Shown here one piece after another: positions 25,628 to 33,979 of a DNA stretch of 64,000 nucleotides (the first letter of the stretch is position 1; each line of letters begins with the position of its first letter). Both the position numbers and the translations under genes were made by a program. A model generated the notes under the pieces. The model had not been told where the DNA came from. It did not search any database and saw only the letters and a list, made by a program, of their open reading frames with translations. This stretch comes from DASPWW01 sp963841715 (lineage in GTDB: Bacteria > Actinomycetota > Thermoleophilia > Solirubrobacterales > 70-9): contig CAWJDP010000001.1 of assembly GCA_963841715.1 (NCBI GenBank), forward strand, positions 620,001-684,000, in the 5' to 3' direction.

Positions 25628-28087
25628 TCAACCGTGCTTGTTGAACGAGATCACCTGCTGGATGCCGCTCGGGCGGTTCGTGTAGCGCATCGTCGTCAGC
25701 GGCAGCCCGCCGAAGTGGATCTCCTCCGCCGTCGCGCTCGAGTGCCACTGGGTCGGGTCCGATGTCCCCTGTGACGCGGTCAGCGACGTGCCGGCATCGG
25801 CGAGCGCCTGCCAGATCTCGTTCTGGCACCGGCGCCGCTTGCCGCCGCCGCAGTACTTGTTCTTGAGCGGCTGCTTGACCTTCTTCCCAAGCAGGCTGCG
25901 GATGTCGCGGTCGAAGTACTGGTACCAACCGCTGTACTGGCCGCCCGGCGGCTGGTCGAAGCGGGAGAACAGGGTGTTCAGCTCATCCTCCTGCGAGCTC
26001 GAGAGCTTCGACGACAGCAGCGCGTTCGCGATCTTCGGCCACGCCACGTCCATGATCGCCGCGCCGGGATTGTCGATCAGGCCGTCGTTGTTGAGATCGA
26101 GGCGGTTGCCGCCCTGAGATCGCCATGTGCCGAGCAGCGACAACATCTGCTGCGCCTGGGCGTTCGGCGCCTGCGAGCCCTTGAGCAGCTTCTTGAGCAG
26201 GGGCACGGTGATGATCGCGCGCACGTCCTGCGTCGCCGACGCGTTCATCGCCGACGTGATCTGCGCGAGCGACCACTTGCCCTTGTGCTTCTGGAGCTTC
26301 AGGTTGCGCTTCAGGAGGTCGACGCGGCCAACCGAGCCGTTTCCGCCCCAGTTGTTGTCTGCCGCTCCGAACCCGCGCGCCGCGATGTTGTTCCAGTTCA
26401 CGATCTTGCCGTTCCTGGGGTTCTTGCCGTGGATGTGCTTCTTGTTCGACAGGAAGCCCTTCCACTCGTACTGGCCGGTGCCCTTGGTCGGCAGGCCCGG
26501 GTCGACGTGCTTGTTCCGGATCGGCAGCAGGCCGCTCGTGTACTCGGCGATGTTCTTGTTATCGAGGTAGAACGAGTTGAACGTCTGCGGGGTCTTCTCG
26601 ACCGCCTTGAAGAACGTCTTCGGGCTGTGCACCTGGCCGTCGGAGAGGCGGCGGAACAGGAGCTGGTCGAGCGTGTCCTTGCCGTAGCTCGAGCGCTTGC
26701 TGGAGATCGCGACCTTCTGGCCGTGCACGGTCGCGTATCCGACGACCGGGCCGTGGACGGTGGTGTTGAAGGCGACGGGCTTGCCGCCGAGCGTCCCGGC
26801 GTCGAAGTGGCCCATGTCGAGGCACTGGCCCTTGTACAGGTACTTGGTGTCACTCCCGCCGCACAGCGTCTCGGCGTACTGGTCGATGATGTCGCCGTCC
26901 GACGAGGTGAGCGTGGTCGCGAAGTCCGGCCCGCGCCCAATCAGCAGGTAGCCGGGGAACGGGGCGGAGGTCGCGCCGCGCCACTGCAGATCGCCGGCGT
27001 GCATATCCATCTCGTCGGTGAAGCCGGGGAAGAAGTAGCCGATCTGCGGCCCGCCAACGAGCTCGGGGTGCTTGGTCCTCGAATGCTTGCCGTCGACCAT
27101 GAGCTCGTTCGACGCATGGCTCGGCGTGTCCGTCGGCGCGGGCTCGTTCGCGATCTGGCGGTTCGCAACCGCCGGCGTCGCCTGGAAGCTGTTCGGATCC
27201 AGCACGGCGCTGCCCTTGGCCTTCTTCGGAATCGACCCGTACTTGAACTTGCCCGGCAGCGTCTTCGTGCTGCCCTTGTTCTTGAACTGGCGCAGGTCGT
27301 TGAACACGCTCAGGCCCTTCTTCGAGCCGAGGCTCTGCTCGAGCGAGCCAAGGAACTGCGAACGACGTGCCTCGTCGCCGCCGCCCTGGCCGACGAACTG
27401 ACCCTTGAGGGCGTTGAGCGCGTAGATGTCGGTCCGCGTCCACGGAGGGGTTGCGGGGCTGTGGATCGCGAGGTACGCGTTGATGCCCTCGGTGAACGTG
27501 TCGATGTCATGGAGGACGTCCTTGCCCTCGGAGCCCGCGTTCTCCATCACCTGGGTCTGCTTCGCGACCTCATCCCGAGTCTGCTGGCTCGGCTGGAAGT
27601 CCTGGAGGTTGCTGATCAGGCCGATGGCGCTCAGCCCGGGGGCGTCGATTGCCGCGACGTAAGAATTGTTCCGTGCAACCTGGAGCAGCAGGCCGCGGTC
27701 CTCGGCCGTGATCCAGCCGGCAGCCCAGACGCCGTCGTCATGAGTCTGGCCGGTGACGTGGGGGACGTCGTACTTGTCACGCGTGATCGTGACGCCGGCG
27801 CGCGGCACGCTCTCGTCGGTGCCGGGCCCGGAGGTGTCGATGCCGAACTTCTCGGACTTGAAGTACTGGGTGAGGTCGGAGTTCGTGACGTGGTCGAAGA
27901 GCGGCGTGAGGCCGTCGTACAGCTTCGCCTGCGAGTCCGCGTTGGGTCCGAGGCTTCCGTACTGGCCGGAGGGGATGATGTTGAGCGCGGTCTGGGCGTC
28001 GTCCCTGGCCACGCCGGCGCTCGCAGTCGATGCGCTCGCGAGCACGAAAGCGGCAATCCCTACAAGCACGCACACGAAACGACGCAT
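25628..28087 (-). CDS. Secreted penicillin acylase family protein (Ntn hydrolase)
   Basis: An 819-residue precursor with a signal peptide (RRFVCVLVGIAAFVLASAS). The family splits into alpha and beta chains by self-cleavage; the new beta-chain N-terminus is the nucleophile, here most likely Ser326 in THE-like context PSHASNELMVDG. DKYDVPHVTGQTHDDGVWAAGWITAEDR is the alpha-chain signature, split here as DKYDVPHVTG and GWITAEDR. Members hydrolyse beta-lactam side chains, acyl-homoserine lactones or N-acyl lipids. ATG 28087 has GGAGG six bases upstream. An aminolysis target such as quorum signals or acyl-lipids is possible; the true substrate is unknown. Confidence 0.88.
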   Translation of the reverse strand: MRRFVCVLVGIAAFVLASASTASAGVARDDAQTALNIIPSGQYGSLGPNADSQAKLYDGLTPLFDHVTNSDLTQYFKSEKFGIDTSGPGTDESVPRAGVTITRDKYDVPHVTGQTHDDGVWAAGWITAEDRGLLLQVARNNSYVAAIDAPGLSAIGLISNLQDFQPSQQTRDEVAKQTQVMENAGSEGKDVLHDIDTFTEGINAYLAIHSPATPPWTRTDIYALNALKGQFVGQGGGDEARRSQFLGSLEQSLGSKKGLSVFNDLRQFKNKGSTKTLPGKFKYGSIPKKAKGSAVLDPNSFQATPAVANRQIANEPAPTDTPSHASNELMVDGKHSRTKHPELVGGPQIGYFFPGFTDEMDMHAGDLQWRGATSAPFPGYLLIGRGPDFATTLTSSDGDIIDQYAETLCGGSDTKYLYKGQCLDMGHFDAGTLGGKPVAFNTTVHGPVVGYATVHGQKVAISSKRSSYGKDTLDQLLFRRLSDGQVHSPKTFFKAVEKTPQTFNSFYLDNKNIAEYTSGLLPIRNKHVDPGLPTKGTGQYEWKGFLSNKKHIHGKNPRNGKIVNWNNIAARGFGAADNNWGGNGSVGRVDLLKRNLKLQKHKGKWSLAQITSAMNASATQDVRAIITVPLLKKLLKGSQAPNAQAQQMLSLLGTWRSQGGNRLDLNNDGLIDNPGAAIMDVAWPKIANALLSSKLSSSQEDELNTLFSRFDQPPGGQYSGWYQYFDRDIRSLLGKKVKQPLKNKYCGGGKRRRCQNEIWQALADAGTSLTASQGTSDPTQWHSSATAEEIHFGGLPLTTMRYTNRPSGIQQVISFNKHG

Positions 28088-28159
28088 CAACTGCCTCCAA
28101 TCCCCGTGGTCCCAGTCACTTCACTGCACACTCTGCTCCTGCCGTCGGGAGGTATATCA

Positions 28160-28175
28160 GGCTGGCTGTCCAGCC
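28160..28175. promoter_or_regulatory. Inverted repeat upstream of the penicillin acylase gene
   Basis: GGCTGG and CCAGCC are separated by four bases, about 75 bases before the acylase start. It could be an operator or a terminator-like hairpin of the MFS gene that ends toward it. Confidence 0.3.
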
Positions 28176-28256
28176 GGTAGCACTATCGAACCAACACATC
28201 GCAGATCGCTTGGTTTCGGTGCGGCGCGGGCCGGTTGGACCGCTGGGCTTTGAGCG

Positions 28257-29753
28257 TCAGGCGGCGGCCGGCTCCGGCTCTCGGGCCTGCGCCGGCGGCC
28301 CGGCGAGGGGGCAGCTGTGGTTGGTCGCGACCTCGACCCGGCGTTGGCCGCGTTCCTCGGGCTCGGCGCTGAGCGCATCGGCGCTGATCGTCAGCCAGGC
28401 GACGGTGCCGCCGACCACCGACAGGACCGCCGCGACGAGCATTGCGACGTGGAAGCCGTGTGTCATCGCCTCGGGCTGGTAGAAGCGTCGGCCGCCGAGG
28501 TTCGCGATCAGCGGCAGCGCGGCGACGGAGAGCAGGTTCGCCACCCGGGCGACGGCGTTGTTGACCCCCGACGCGATCCCCGAGTGCCGCTCGTCGGCGG
28601 CGGCGAGCACGGTCGCCGTGACGGGCGAAGCGACGAGCGTCAGCCCGATCCCGAACACGAGCACGCCGGGCAGAATGCCGGTCACGTATTCGGCGCCGGG
28701 GTTGAGCCGGGTGAGGATGAGCAGGCCGACGGCGATGATCAGCGGGCCCGCCGTGAGCGGGATCCGCGGCCCGATGCGCTGCGCCAGCGCCCCGGAGCGC
28801 GCCGACAGCGCCAGCATCAGCAGCGTCACCGGGATCGTTGCCGCCCCGGCCGCGATCGGCGAGTACCCGAGCGATATCTGAAGGAAGGCAACCATCAGGA
28901 AGAAGAAGCTCCCGATCGCCGCGTAGACCACGAACGTGACGACGTTCGCGGCGCTGAACTGCTTCGACGCGAACATCGTCAGCGGCATCATCGGGTTCGA
29001 CTCGCGGCGCTCGGCGACGAAGAAGCCGATCAGCGCGCCAAGGCCGATCGCGGCCGTCGCAACGATCGGCGCCGAGAGCCCGTCGTTCGGCGCCTCGATC
29101 AGCGCGTAGGTGACCCCGGCAAGGCCGATCGCGCCGAGCGTTGCGCCGCGGTGGTCGAGGGCGCCGTGCGCCATCGGGTCGCGGGTCTCCGGGACGTGGT
29201 GGGAGAGCGCCACGACGAGCGCCCCGATCGGGAGGTTGAGGAGAAAGACGGCGCGCCACGAGAACGCGGAGACGAGGTAGCCGCCGAGCAGTGGTCCGAC
29301 AGCCGCGGCGACTCCGGTCAGCCCCGACCAGGCGCCGATCGCCCGCGGCCGATCGGACGGCCGGAAGCTCGCCTCGATCATCGCCAGGCTGCCCGGCGTG
29401 AGCAGCGCTCCGCCGACGCCCTGCACGACCCGGGCCGCGATCAGGATCTCGACGGTGGGGGCGAGAGCGCACAACAGTGAGGCACCCGTGAACACTCCAA
29501 CCCCGAGGACGAAGATGCGCCTGCGTCCGTGGCGGTCGCCGAGCGACCCACCGAGCAGGATCAGCGCCGCCAGCGACAGCGTGTAGCCGTTCAGGATCCA
29601 CTGCAGCGAGGCGGTCGAGGCTTTGAGGTCGCGCCCGATCGTCGGCAGGGCGACGTTGACCACCGTGCCGTCGAGGAACGCCATCCCCGAGCCGAGGACC
29701 GCGACGGCGACGACCCAGCGGCCGGCGGCGCTCTTGAGGCGGATGTCAGCCAT
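28257..29753 (-). CDS. MFS drug exporter, DHA2 family (14 helices)
   Basis: A 498-residue transporter with about 14 hydrophobic helices. The N-terminal GSGMAFLDGTVVNVALPTIG is the DHA2 signature (motif D1), followed by GSLGDRHGRRRIF (motif A between helices 2 and 3), and GGALLTPGSLAMI plus GLTGVAAAVGPLLGGYLV (motif C of drug:proton antiporters). Such proteins expel drugs or other toxic compounds using the proton gradient. The ATG at 29753 gives the normal N-terminus; much longer frames upstream are not credible. No TetR-type regulator is adjacent. Confidence 0.92.
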   Translation of the reverse strand: MADIRLKSAAGRWVVAVAVLGSGMAFLDGTVVNVALPTIGRDLKASTASLQWILNGYTLSLAALILLGGSLGDRHGRRRIFVLGVGVFTGASLLCALAPTVEILIAARVVQGVGGALLTPGSLAMIEASFRPSDRPRAIGAWSGLTGVAAAVGPLLGGYLVSAFSWRAVFLLNLPIGALVVALSHHVPETRDPMAHGALDHRGATLGAIGLAGVTYALIEAPNDGLSAPIVATAAIGLGALIGFFVAERRESNPMMPLTMFASKQFSAANVVTFVVYAAIGSFFFLMVAFLQISLGYSPIAAGAATIPVTLLMLALSARSGALAQRIGPRIPLTAGPLIIAVGLLILTRLNPGAEYVTGILPGVLVFGIGLTLVASPVTATVLAAADERHSGIASGVNNAVARVANLLSVAALPLIANLGGRRFYQPEAMTHGFHVAMLVAAVLSVVGGTVAWLTISADALSAEPEERGQRRVEVATNHSCPLAGPPAQAREPEPAAA

Positions 29754-29801
29754 GGGCCGAGAGCATGAAGCCGGGGGGCGTATTGTGGGGGCGTCGAAGC
29801 G

Positions 29802-30116
29802 ATGGCCCCCTGTACGCATCTCGACCAGGTCGAGATCACCCAGCTGCCCGAGTCCGTGCAGGGCTGCGAGGAGTGTCTGGCAAGCGGGGACCCGTGGCTG
29901 CATCTTCGGATCTGCCTCAAGTGCGGCAAGGTCGGCTGCTGCGACGACTCGCCGAACCGTCACGCCTCGGCGCACGCCGCAGAGAGCGGGCACCCGCTGA
30001 TCCGCTCGCTCCAACCGGGGGAGGATTGGTCCTGGTGCTACATCGACGACGTCGCGCTCGCGATCCCCTCGGTTCACGGCGAGACGCGCATCCCGCCCTC
30101 CCCGCTGGGGGGCTGA
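29802..30116 (+). CDS. UBP-type zinc finger protein
   Basis: A 104-residue protein consisting almost wholly of a zinc finger of the ubiquitin-hydrolase (UBP) type: CTHLDQ, GCEECL, LRICLKCGKVGCCDDSPNRH and HPLIRSLQPGEDWSWCYID. In eukaryotes the domain binds the C-terminus of ubiquitin. Free-standing bacterial copies exist with unknown partners; here no ubiquitin-like protein is seen nearby. It is divergent from the MFS exporter and 27 bases upstream of DUF1003, possibly one operon. Confidence 0.9.
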   Translation: MAPCTHLDQVEITQLPESVQGCEECLASGDPWLHLRICLKCGKVGCCDDSPNRHASAHAAESGHPLIRSLQPGEDWSWCYIDDVALAIPSVHGETRIPPSPLGG

Positions 30117-30146
30117 GGCCCTGAACCGAGAGGAAGGAGTCCCGTG

Positions 30147-30668
30147 ATGTCGAGTCATCAGCAATCGCCCGCTGCCGCGCGCCCGGAGAAGAAGCCGCTG
30201 TTCAGGCGCGTTGGCGTGTTCCTGGTCCCGAACAAGATCCCGCCGCCGATCGACCCGGCGCTGATAGAGCACGAGAAGGAGCGCGCACAGGCGAGGCAGA
30301 ACAGGGTCGCCGACCTGATCACCACGTTCGCGGGCTCGATGCTGTTCGTCTACATCCACATCATCTGGTTCGGGTGCTGGATCGGCTTCGGGGTCGAGGA
30401 TTACCCGTACGGGCTGCTGACGATGATCGTCTCGCTCGAGGCGATCTTCCTCTCGACCTTCGTGATGATCTCCCAGAATCGCGCCGACGCGAAGCGCCAG
30501 GTGATCGCCGACGCGCAGTGGAACACGGTCCAGGAGGAGGACAAGCAGAACGTCCAGCTGATTGACCTCTCGGAGCAGATCCTCACGCTGACCCAGGAAG
30601 TGCGCGCGCTCGCCGGCGACGGCCGGCTCCCGCGCGGGTCGCATGGTTCGGGCAAGTCCGGGGGCTGA
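30147..30668 (+). CDS. DUF1003 membrane protein
   Basis: A 173-residue protein with two transmembrane helices (about residues 59-78 and 87-106), the arrangement of DUF1003: RVADLITTFAGSMLFVYIHI, then the short FGVEDYPYGLLTMIVSLEAIFLSTFVMISQNR stretch, here split as PYGLLTMIVSLEAIF and STFVMISQNR. The C-terminal half is a predicted coiled coil with NTVQEEDKQNVQLIDLSEQI. AAGGAG seven bases before ATG 30147 decides for it over GTG 30144. Function unknown; the family has been linked with cyclic-nucleotide or envelope stress contexts only loosely. Confidence 0.85.
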   Translation: MSSHQQSPAAARPEKKPLFRRVGVFLVPNKIPPPIDPALIEHEKERAQARQNRVADLITTFAGSMLFVYIHIIWFGCWIGFGVEDYPYGLLTMIVSLEAIFLSTFVMISQNRADAKRQVIADAQWNTVQEEDKQNVQLIDLSEQILTLTQEVRALAGDGRLPRGSHGSGKSGG

Positions 30669-30678
30669 GCGAGGCTCG

Positions 30679-31536
30679 ATGAGCGCCGCGGCCGCGCTCG
30701 CCCAGCTCGATTGGAGCGACGGTGAGAGGGCCATGCTCGGGGACACGGTCTTCGAGCTCGCGGTCCCGCATCGCGCTGAGGACGCCACCGCGTCGAGCGA
30801 TTCCTTCGCGCTGCTCAAGGACCGCTCGATCCTCGACGCCTACGCGCGCTACTGGGGCGAGCGGCCCGAGTTCGAGGCCGAGAACGTGTTCGAGATCGGC
30901 CTCTGGGACGGTGGGAGCTTCGCGCTGTGGCAAGAGGTCCTGGAGCCGCGCATGCACGTCGGCGTCGACATCGCCGATCGCAGGACGCCGTACTTCCGCG
31001 CCTACGAGTCGGCGCCGGAGCGGCGCGACCAGATACGCACGTTCTGGGATGTAGACCAGACCGACAAGGACAGACTGCGCCGGATCGCGGGGGAGAGCTT
31101 CGACCGGCCGCTCGACCTCGTCCTCGACGATGGGGCGCACCTGTACCGGGAGACGAAGGCGTCGATGGAGGCGCTGTTCGGGCTGCTGCGGCCCGGGGGG
31201 CTTTACATAATCGAGGACTGGGCGTGGGGCCATTGGGGCAGCGAGTTCCGCCTCGCAGCGTCGCCGGAGCGCGACGCGCTGACCCGGTTCGTCGGCGAGC
31301 TCGCCGGCGTCGTCGGCAGCGTCCAGGACGTCGTCGCGGCGCTCGACGTCCGCCGCCACTTCGTCGTCGTCGAACGCGGCCCGGGCGAGGTGGGCGGCGC
31401 TCTCGACCTGGGCCGGCTGCGGGCATGGCGCGGGCGTTCACTGCGTGACTCGCGCGTGGCGTGGACCGTGGCGCGCTACGTGCGCGCGGCGAGCGCGAGG
31501 CTCGGGCGAGCCCGAGGAGCCCCGGACTCGGACTGA
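30679..31536 (+). CDS. Class I methyltransferase-like protein (cephalosporin-hydroxylase type fold)
   Basis: A 285-residue protein with a Rossmann-like core: VFEIGLWDGGSFALWQEVL corresponds to methyltransferase motif I, HVGVDIADRRTPYF follows, and LDLVLDDGAHLYRETKASME with GLLRPGGLYIIEDWAWG are typical of the cephalosporin hydroxylase/CmcI and macrocin O-methyltransferase group. The C-terminal 60 residues are Arg-rich. It starts 10 bases after DUF1003. Substrate unknown; sugar or natural-product methylation is a family-based guess. Confidence 0.72.
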   Translation: MSAAAALAQLDWSDGERAMLGDTVFELAVPHRAEDATASSDSFALLKDRSILDAYARYWGERPEFEAENVFEIGLWDGGSFALWQEVLEPRMHVGVDIADRRTPYFRAYESAPERRDQIRTFWDVDQTDKDRLRRIAGESFDRPLDLVLDDGAHLYRETKASMEALFGLLRPGGLYIIEDWAWGHWGSEFRLAASPERDALTRFVGELAGVVGSVQDVVAALDVRRHFVVVERGPGEVGGALDLGRLRAWRGRSLRDSRVAWTVARYVRAASARLGRARGAPDSD

Positions 31537-31541
31537 GAACT

Positions 31542-31576
31542 GCTGACGCTGATATAGCCTCTGCTCCGGCGTCAGC
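31542..31576. promoter_or_regulatory. 8-bp inverted repeat around a TATAGC element upstream of the sulfatase gene
   Basis: GCTGACGC (31542-31549) and GCGTCAGC (31569-31576) are exact complements spaced by 19 bases. Between them lies TATAGC (31553-31558), a possible -10 box. A regulator bound to both arms would cover the promoter; alternatively it is an mRNA hairpin. Confidence 0.4.
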
Positions 31577-31592
31577 GACAAGGCAGGTGAAG

Positions 31593-33959
31593 ATGGCCGA
31601 GCTCGAGGAGTACCCACTGGGGACGCAGTTCCCGGGAGTGACCGCGAGGACACTCGACCGCTCCTCGCCGGCCTGGCCCACCCGCCGCCGCGCCCCGGAG
31701 GGCTCGCCGAACGTGATCATCTTCGTCCTCGACGACGTCGGCTTCGGCCAGCTGTCTCCGTTCGGCGGTCTCTGCGACACCCCGACACTCGACCGGCTCG
31801 CCGGCGGCGGCCTCCGCTACACGAACTTCCAGACGACGGCGCTGTGCTCGCCGACGCGTGGATGCCTGCTCACGGGGCGCAACCATCACGCGCTCGGCCT
31901 CTCGGCCATCACCGAGATCTCGATCGGATATCCGGCCCACAACGGGATGATCGGCCCCGAGCACGGCTTCCTGTCGGAGATCCTCCTCGAGCACGGATAC
32001 AACACGTTCGCGGTCGGCAAGTGGCACCTTGCTCCACCGCAGGAGACCACGCCCGCGGGGCCGTTCGATGCCTGGCCGCTCGGCCGCGGCTTCGAGCGCT
32101 ATTACGGCTTCCTCGGCGGGGACACCGACCAATGGCACCCCGAGTTGGTCTGCGACAACCATCCAACCGAGCAGCCGTACGCGCCCGCCGACGGCTACCA
32201 CCTCAACGTTGACCTCGCCGACCGCGCGATCGGGTTCATCAACGGCGCCCACGAGAACGCCCCCGAGAAGCCGTTCTTCCTCTACTACGCGACCGGGGCG
32301 GGGCACGCTCCGCACCACGTCGAGCGCGAATGGATCGAGCCATACCGGGGCCGCTTCGACGACGGCTGGGACGCCTACCGCGAGGCGGTGCTCGACCGCC
32401 AGTTGGACGTCGGGGTCGTCCCCGCCGGGACCGAGCTCTCCCGCCACGACCCGGACGTGCCCGAGTGGGGGACGCTCTCAGACGATCAGCGGCGCATGTA
32501 CGCGCGCCAGATGGAGACGTACGCCGCGTTCCTCACGCAGACCGACCATCACTTCGGGCGCGTGATCGACTACGTCGAGGAGATCGGCGAGCTCGACAAC
32601 ACACTCGTCATCGCGATCTCCGACAACGGTGCGAGCGCGGAGGGAGGGGTCGACGGGACGTTCAACGAGATGCTGTTCTTCAACCACGCGCCCGAGGATC
32701 TCGAGGACAACCTCCGCCACTACGAGGACTGGGGAGGCGTCGACACCTTTCCCCACTACTCCTGGGGCTGGGCATGGTCCGGCGTGACGCCGTTCCGGCG
32801 CTGGAAGCGCGAGACCTACCGCGGCGGCATCTCCGACCCGTGCATCGTCCACTGGCCGGCGCGGATCGACGGCGCCGGCGAGGTCCGCTCCCAGTTCGCG
32901 CACGCGATCGACCTAGCCCCGACCGTGCTCGAGTCGGTTGGCGCGGAGGCTCCCGCGGAGATCGGCGGCGTGGCTCAATCGGCGATGCACGGAGCGAGCT
33001 TCGTCCACACCTTCGACGATGCGGACGCGAGTCCGGCGCGGACGACGCAGTACTTCGAGATGCTCGGCCATCGCTCGATCCATCACCGCGGCTGGAAGGC
33101 CGTGTGCCCGTTCCCCGGCCCGAGCTTCGCCGAGGCGGCCAAGGAGGGGCGCTTCTTCGGCTCTCCGCTCGACACGGAGGCGCTCGATGCCCTCGACGCG
33201 ACGGGTTGGGAGCTGTACCGCGTCAGCGACGACCCGGCCGAGAACCGCGACCTCTCGGGCTCCGAGCCGGAGCGTCTGCGCGGGATGATCGAGCGTTGGT
33301 ACGAGGAGGCTGAGCGCTACGGCGTGCTGCCGCTCGCCGCCGCGGACCTCGCGCGCCTCACCGCGCCGCGCCCGGGGGTGGGCGGGTCGCGCCATCGCTT
33401 CGTGTACCGGCCCGGTGGCGCGCCGGTTCCGTTTGCGGCTGCGCCGCGCGTGTACAACCGCCCGCACAGCATCACCGCGGAGGCTTGGATTCCCGAGAAC
33501 GGCGCCGATGGAGTCCTTCTGGCGCACGGAAATCGACACGGCGGATATACGTTCTTCGTCAAGGATCGCCGCCTGCACCACGTCCACAACTATCTCGGCA
33601 TAGAGTGGTTCCGCGTCAGCTCGCCCGACGCGATTCCGACCGGCGAGGTGAACCTCCGGTACGAGTTCGAGCCGACCGGCCCGCCGGACATCGCGGTCGG
33701 GAAGGGGAGCGGCGGTCGGAGTCAGCTGTACGTTGCGGGCAGGCTCGTGGCCGGCGTCGAGATTCCTCACACCGTGCCACTGGTCTTCGGGATCATCGGG
33801 TTGACCTGCGGGCGGGACGGCACGGACTCCGTGAGCCCGCGCGACTACGACGCTCCCAGCCGCTTCACGGGCGAGCTGCGGTCGGTGACGCTCGATCTGA
33901 GTGGCGAGCTGATCGTCGACTCCGAGGCCGAGCTCGAGCGGCTGATGGCGGAGCAGTAG
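31593..33959 (+). CDS. Arylsulfatase family protein with C-terminal extension
   Basis: A 788-residue sulfatase. Metal ligands Asp47-Asp48 are in VIIFVLDDVGFG, and the formylglycine motif C-x-P-x-R is present with Cys85 (LCSPTRGCLLTGRN). VGKWHLAPP and ISDNGASAEGG carry further active-site residues. It needs a formylglycine-generating enzyme, not seen in this window. About 200 residues after the catalytic domain form an extra beta-rich domain (from NRPHSITAEAWIPENGADG), resembling a lectin-like or LamG fold. No signal peptide is obvious at the ATG chosen, which has AGGTGA upstream. It probably removes sulfate from organic sulfate esters for sulfur supply. Confidence 0.9.
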   Translation: MAELEEYPLGTQFPGVTARTLDRSSPAWPTRRRAPEGSPNVIIFVLDDVGFGQLSPFGGLCDTPTLDRLAGGGLRYTNFQTTALCSPTRGCLLTGRNHHALGLSAITEISIGYPAHNGMIGPEHGFLSEILLEHGYNTFAVGKWHLAPPQETTPAGPFDAWPLGRGFERYYGFLGGDTDQWHPELVCDNHPTEQPYAPADGYHLNVDLADRAIGFINGAHENAPEKPFFLYYATGAGHAPHHVEREWIEPYRGRFDDGWDAYREAVLDRQLDVGVVPAGTELSRHDPDVPEWGTLSDDQRRMYARQMETYAAFLTQTDHHFGRVIDYVEEIGELDNTLVIAISDNGASAEGGVDGTFNEMLFFNHAPEDLEDNLRHYEDWGGVDTFPHYSWGWAWSGVTPFRRWKRETYRGGISDPCIVHWPARIDGAGEVRSQFAHAIDLAPTVLESVGAEAPAEIGGVAQSAMHGASFVHTFDDADASPARTTQYFEMLGHRSIHHRGWKAVCPFPGPSFAEAAKEGRFFGSPLDTEALDALDATGWELYRVSDDPAENRDLSGSEPERLRGMIERWYEEAERYGVLPLAAADLARLTAPRPGVGGSRHRFVYRPGGAPVPFAAAPRVYNRPHSITAEAWIPENGADGVLLAHGNRHGGYTFFVKDRRLHHVHNYLGIEWFRVSSPDAIPTGEVNLRYEFEPTGPPDIAVGKGSGGRSQLYVAGRLVAGVEIPHTVPLVFGIIGLTCGRDGTDSVSPRDYDAPSRFTGELRSVTLDLSGELIVDSEAELERLMAEQ

Positions 33960-33979
33960 GGGCTCGCCGCGCCGCGAGC

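Noticed and set aside
25628..28087. Beta-lactam resistance role of the penicillin acylase gene
   Set aside because: The family has many substrates, and the sequence alone does not show penicillin activity.
29754..30818. N-terminal extension of the MFS exporter to 853 residues
   Set aside because: The extension is antisense to the zinc-finger and DUF1003 genes and shows no transporter features; ATG 29753 gives the standard start.
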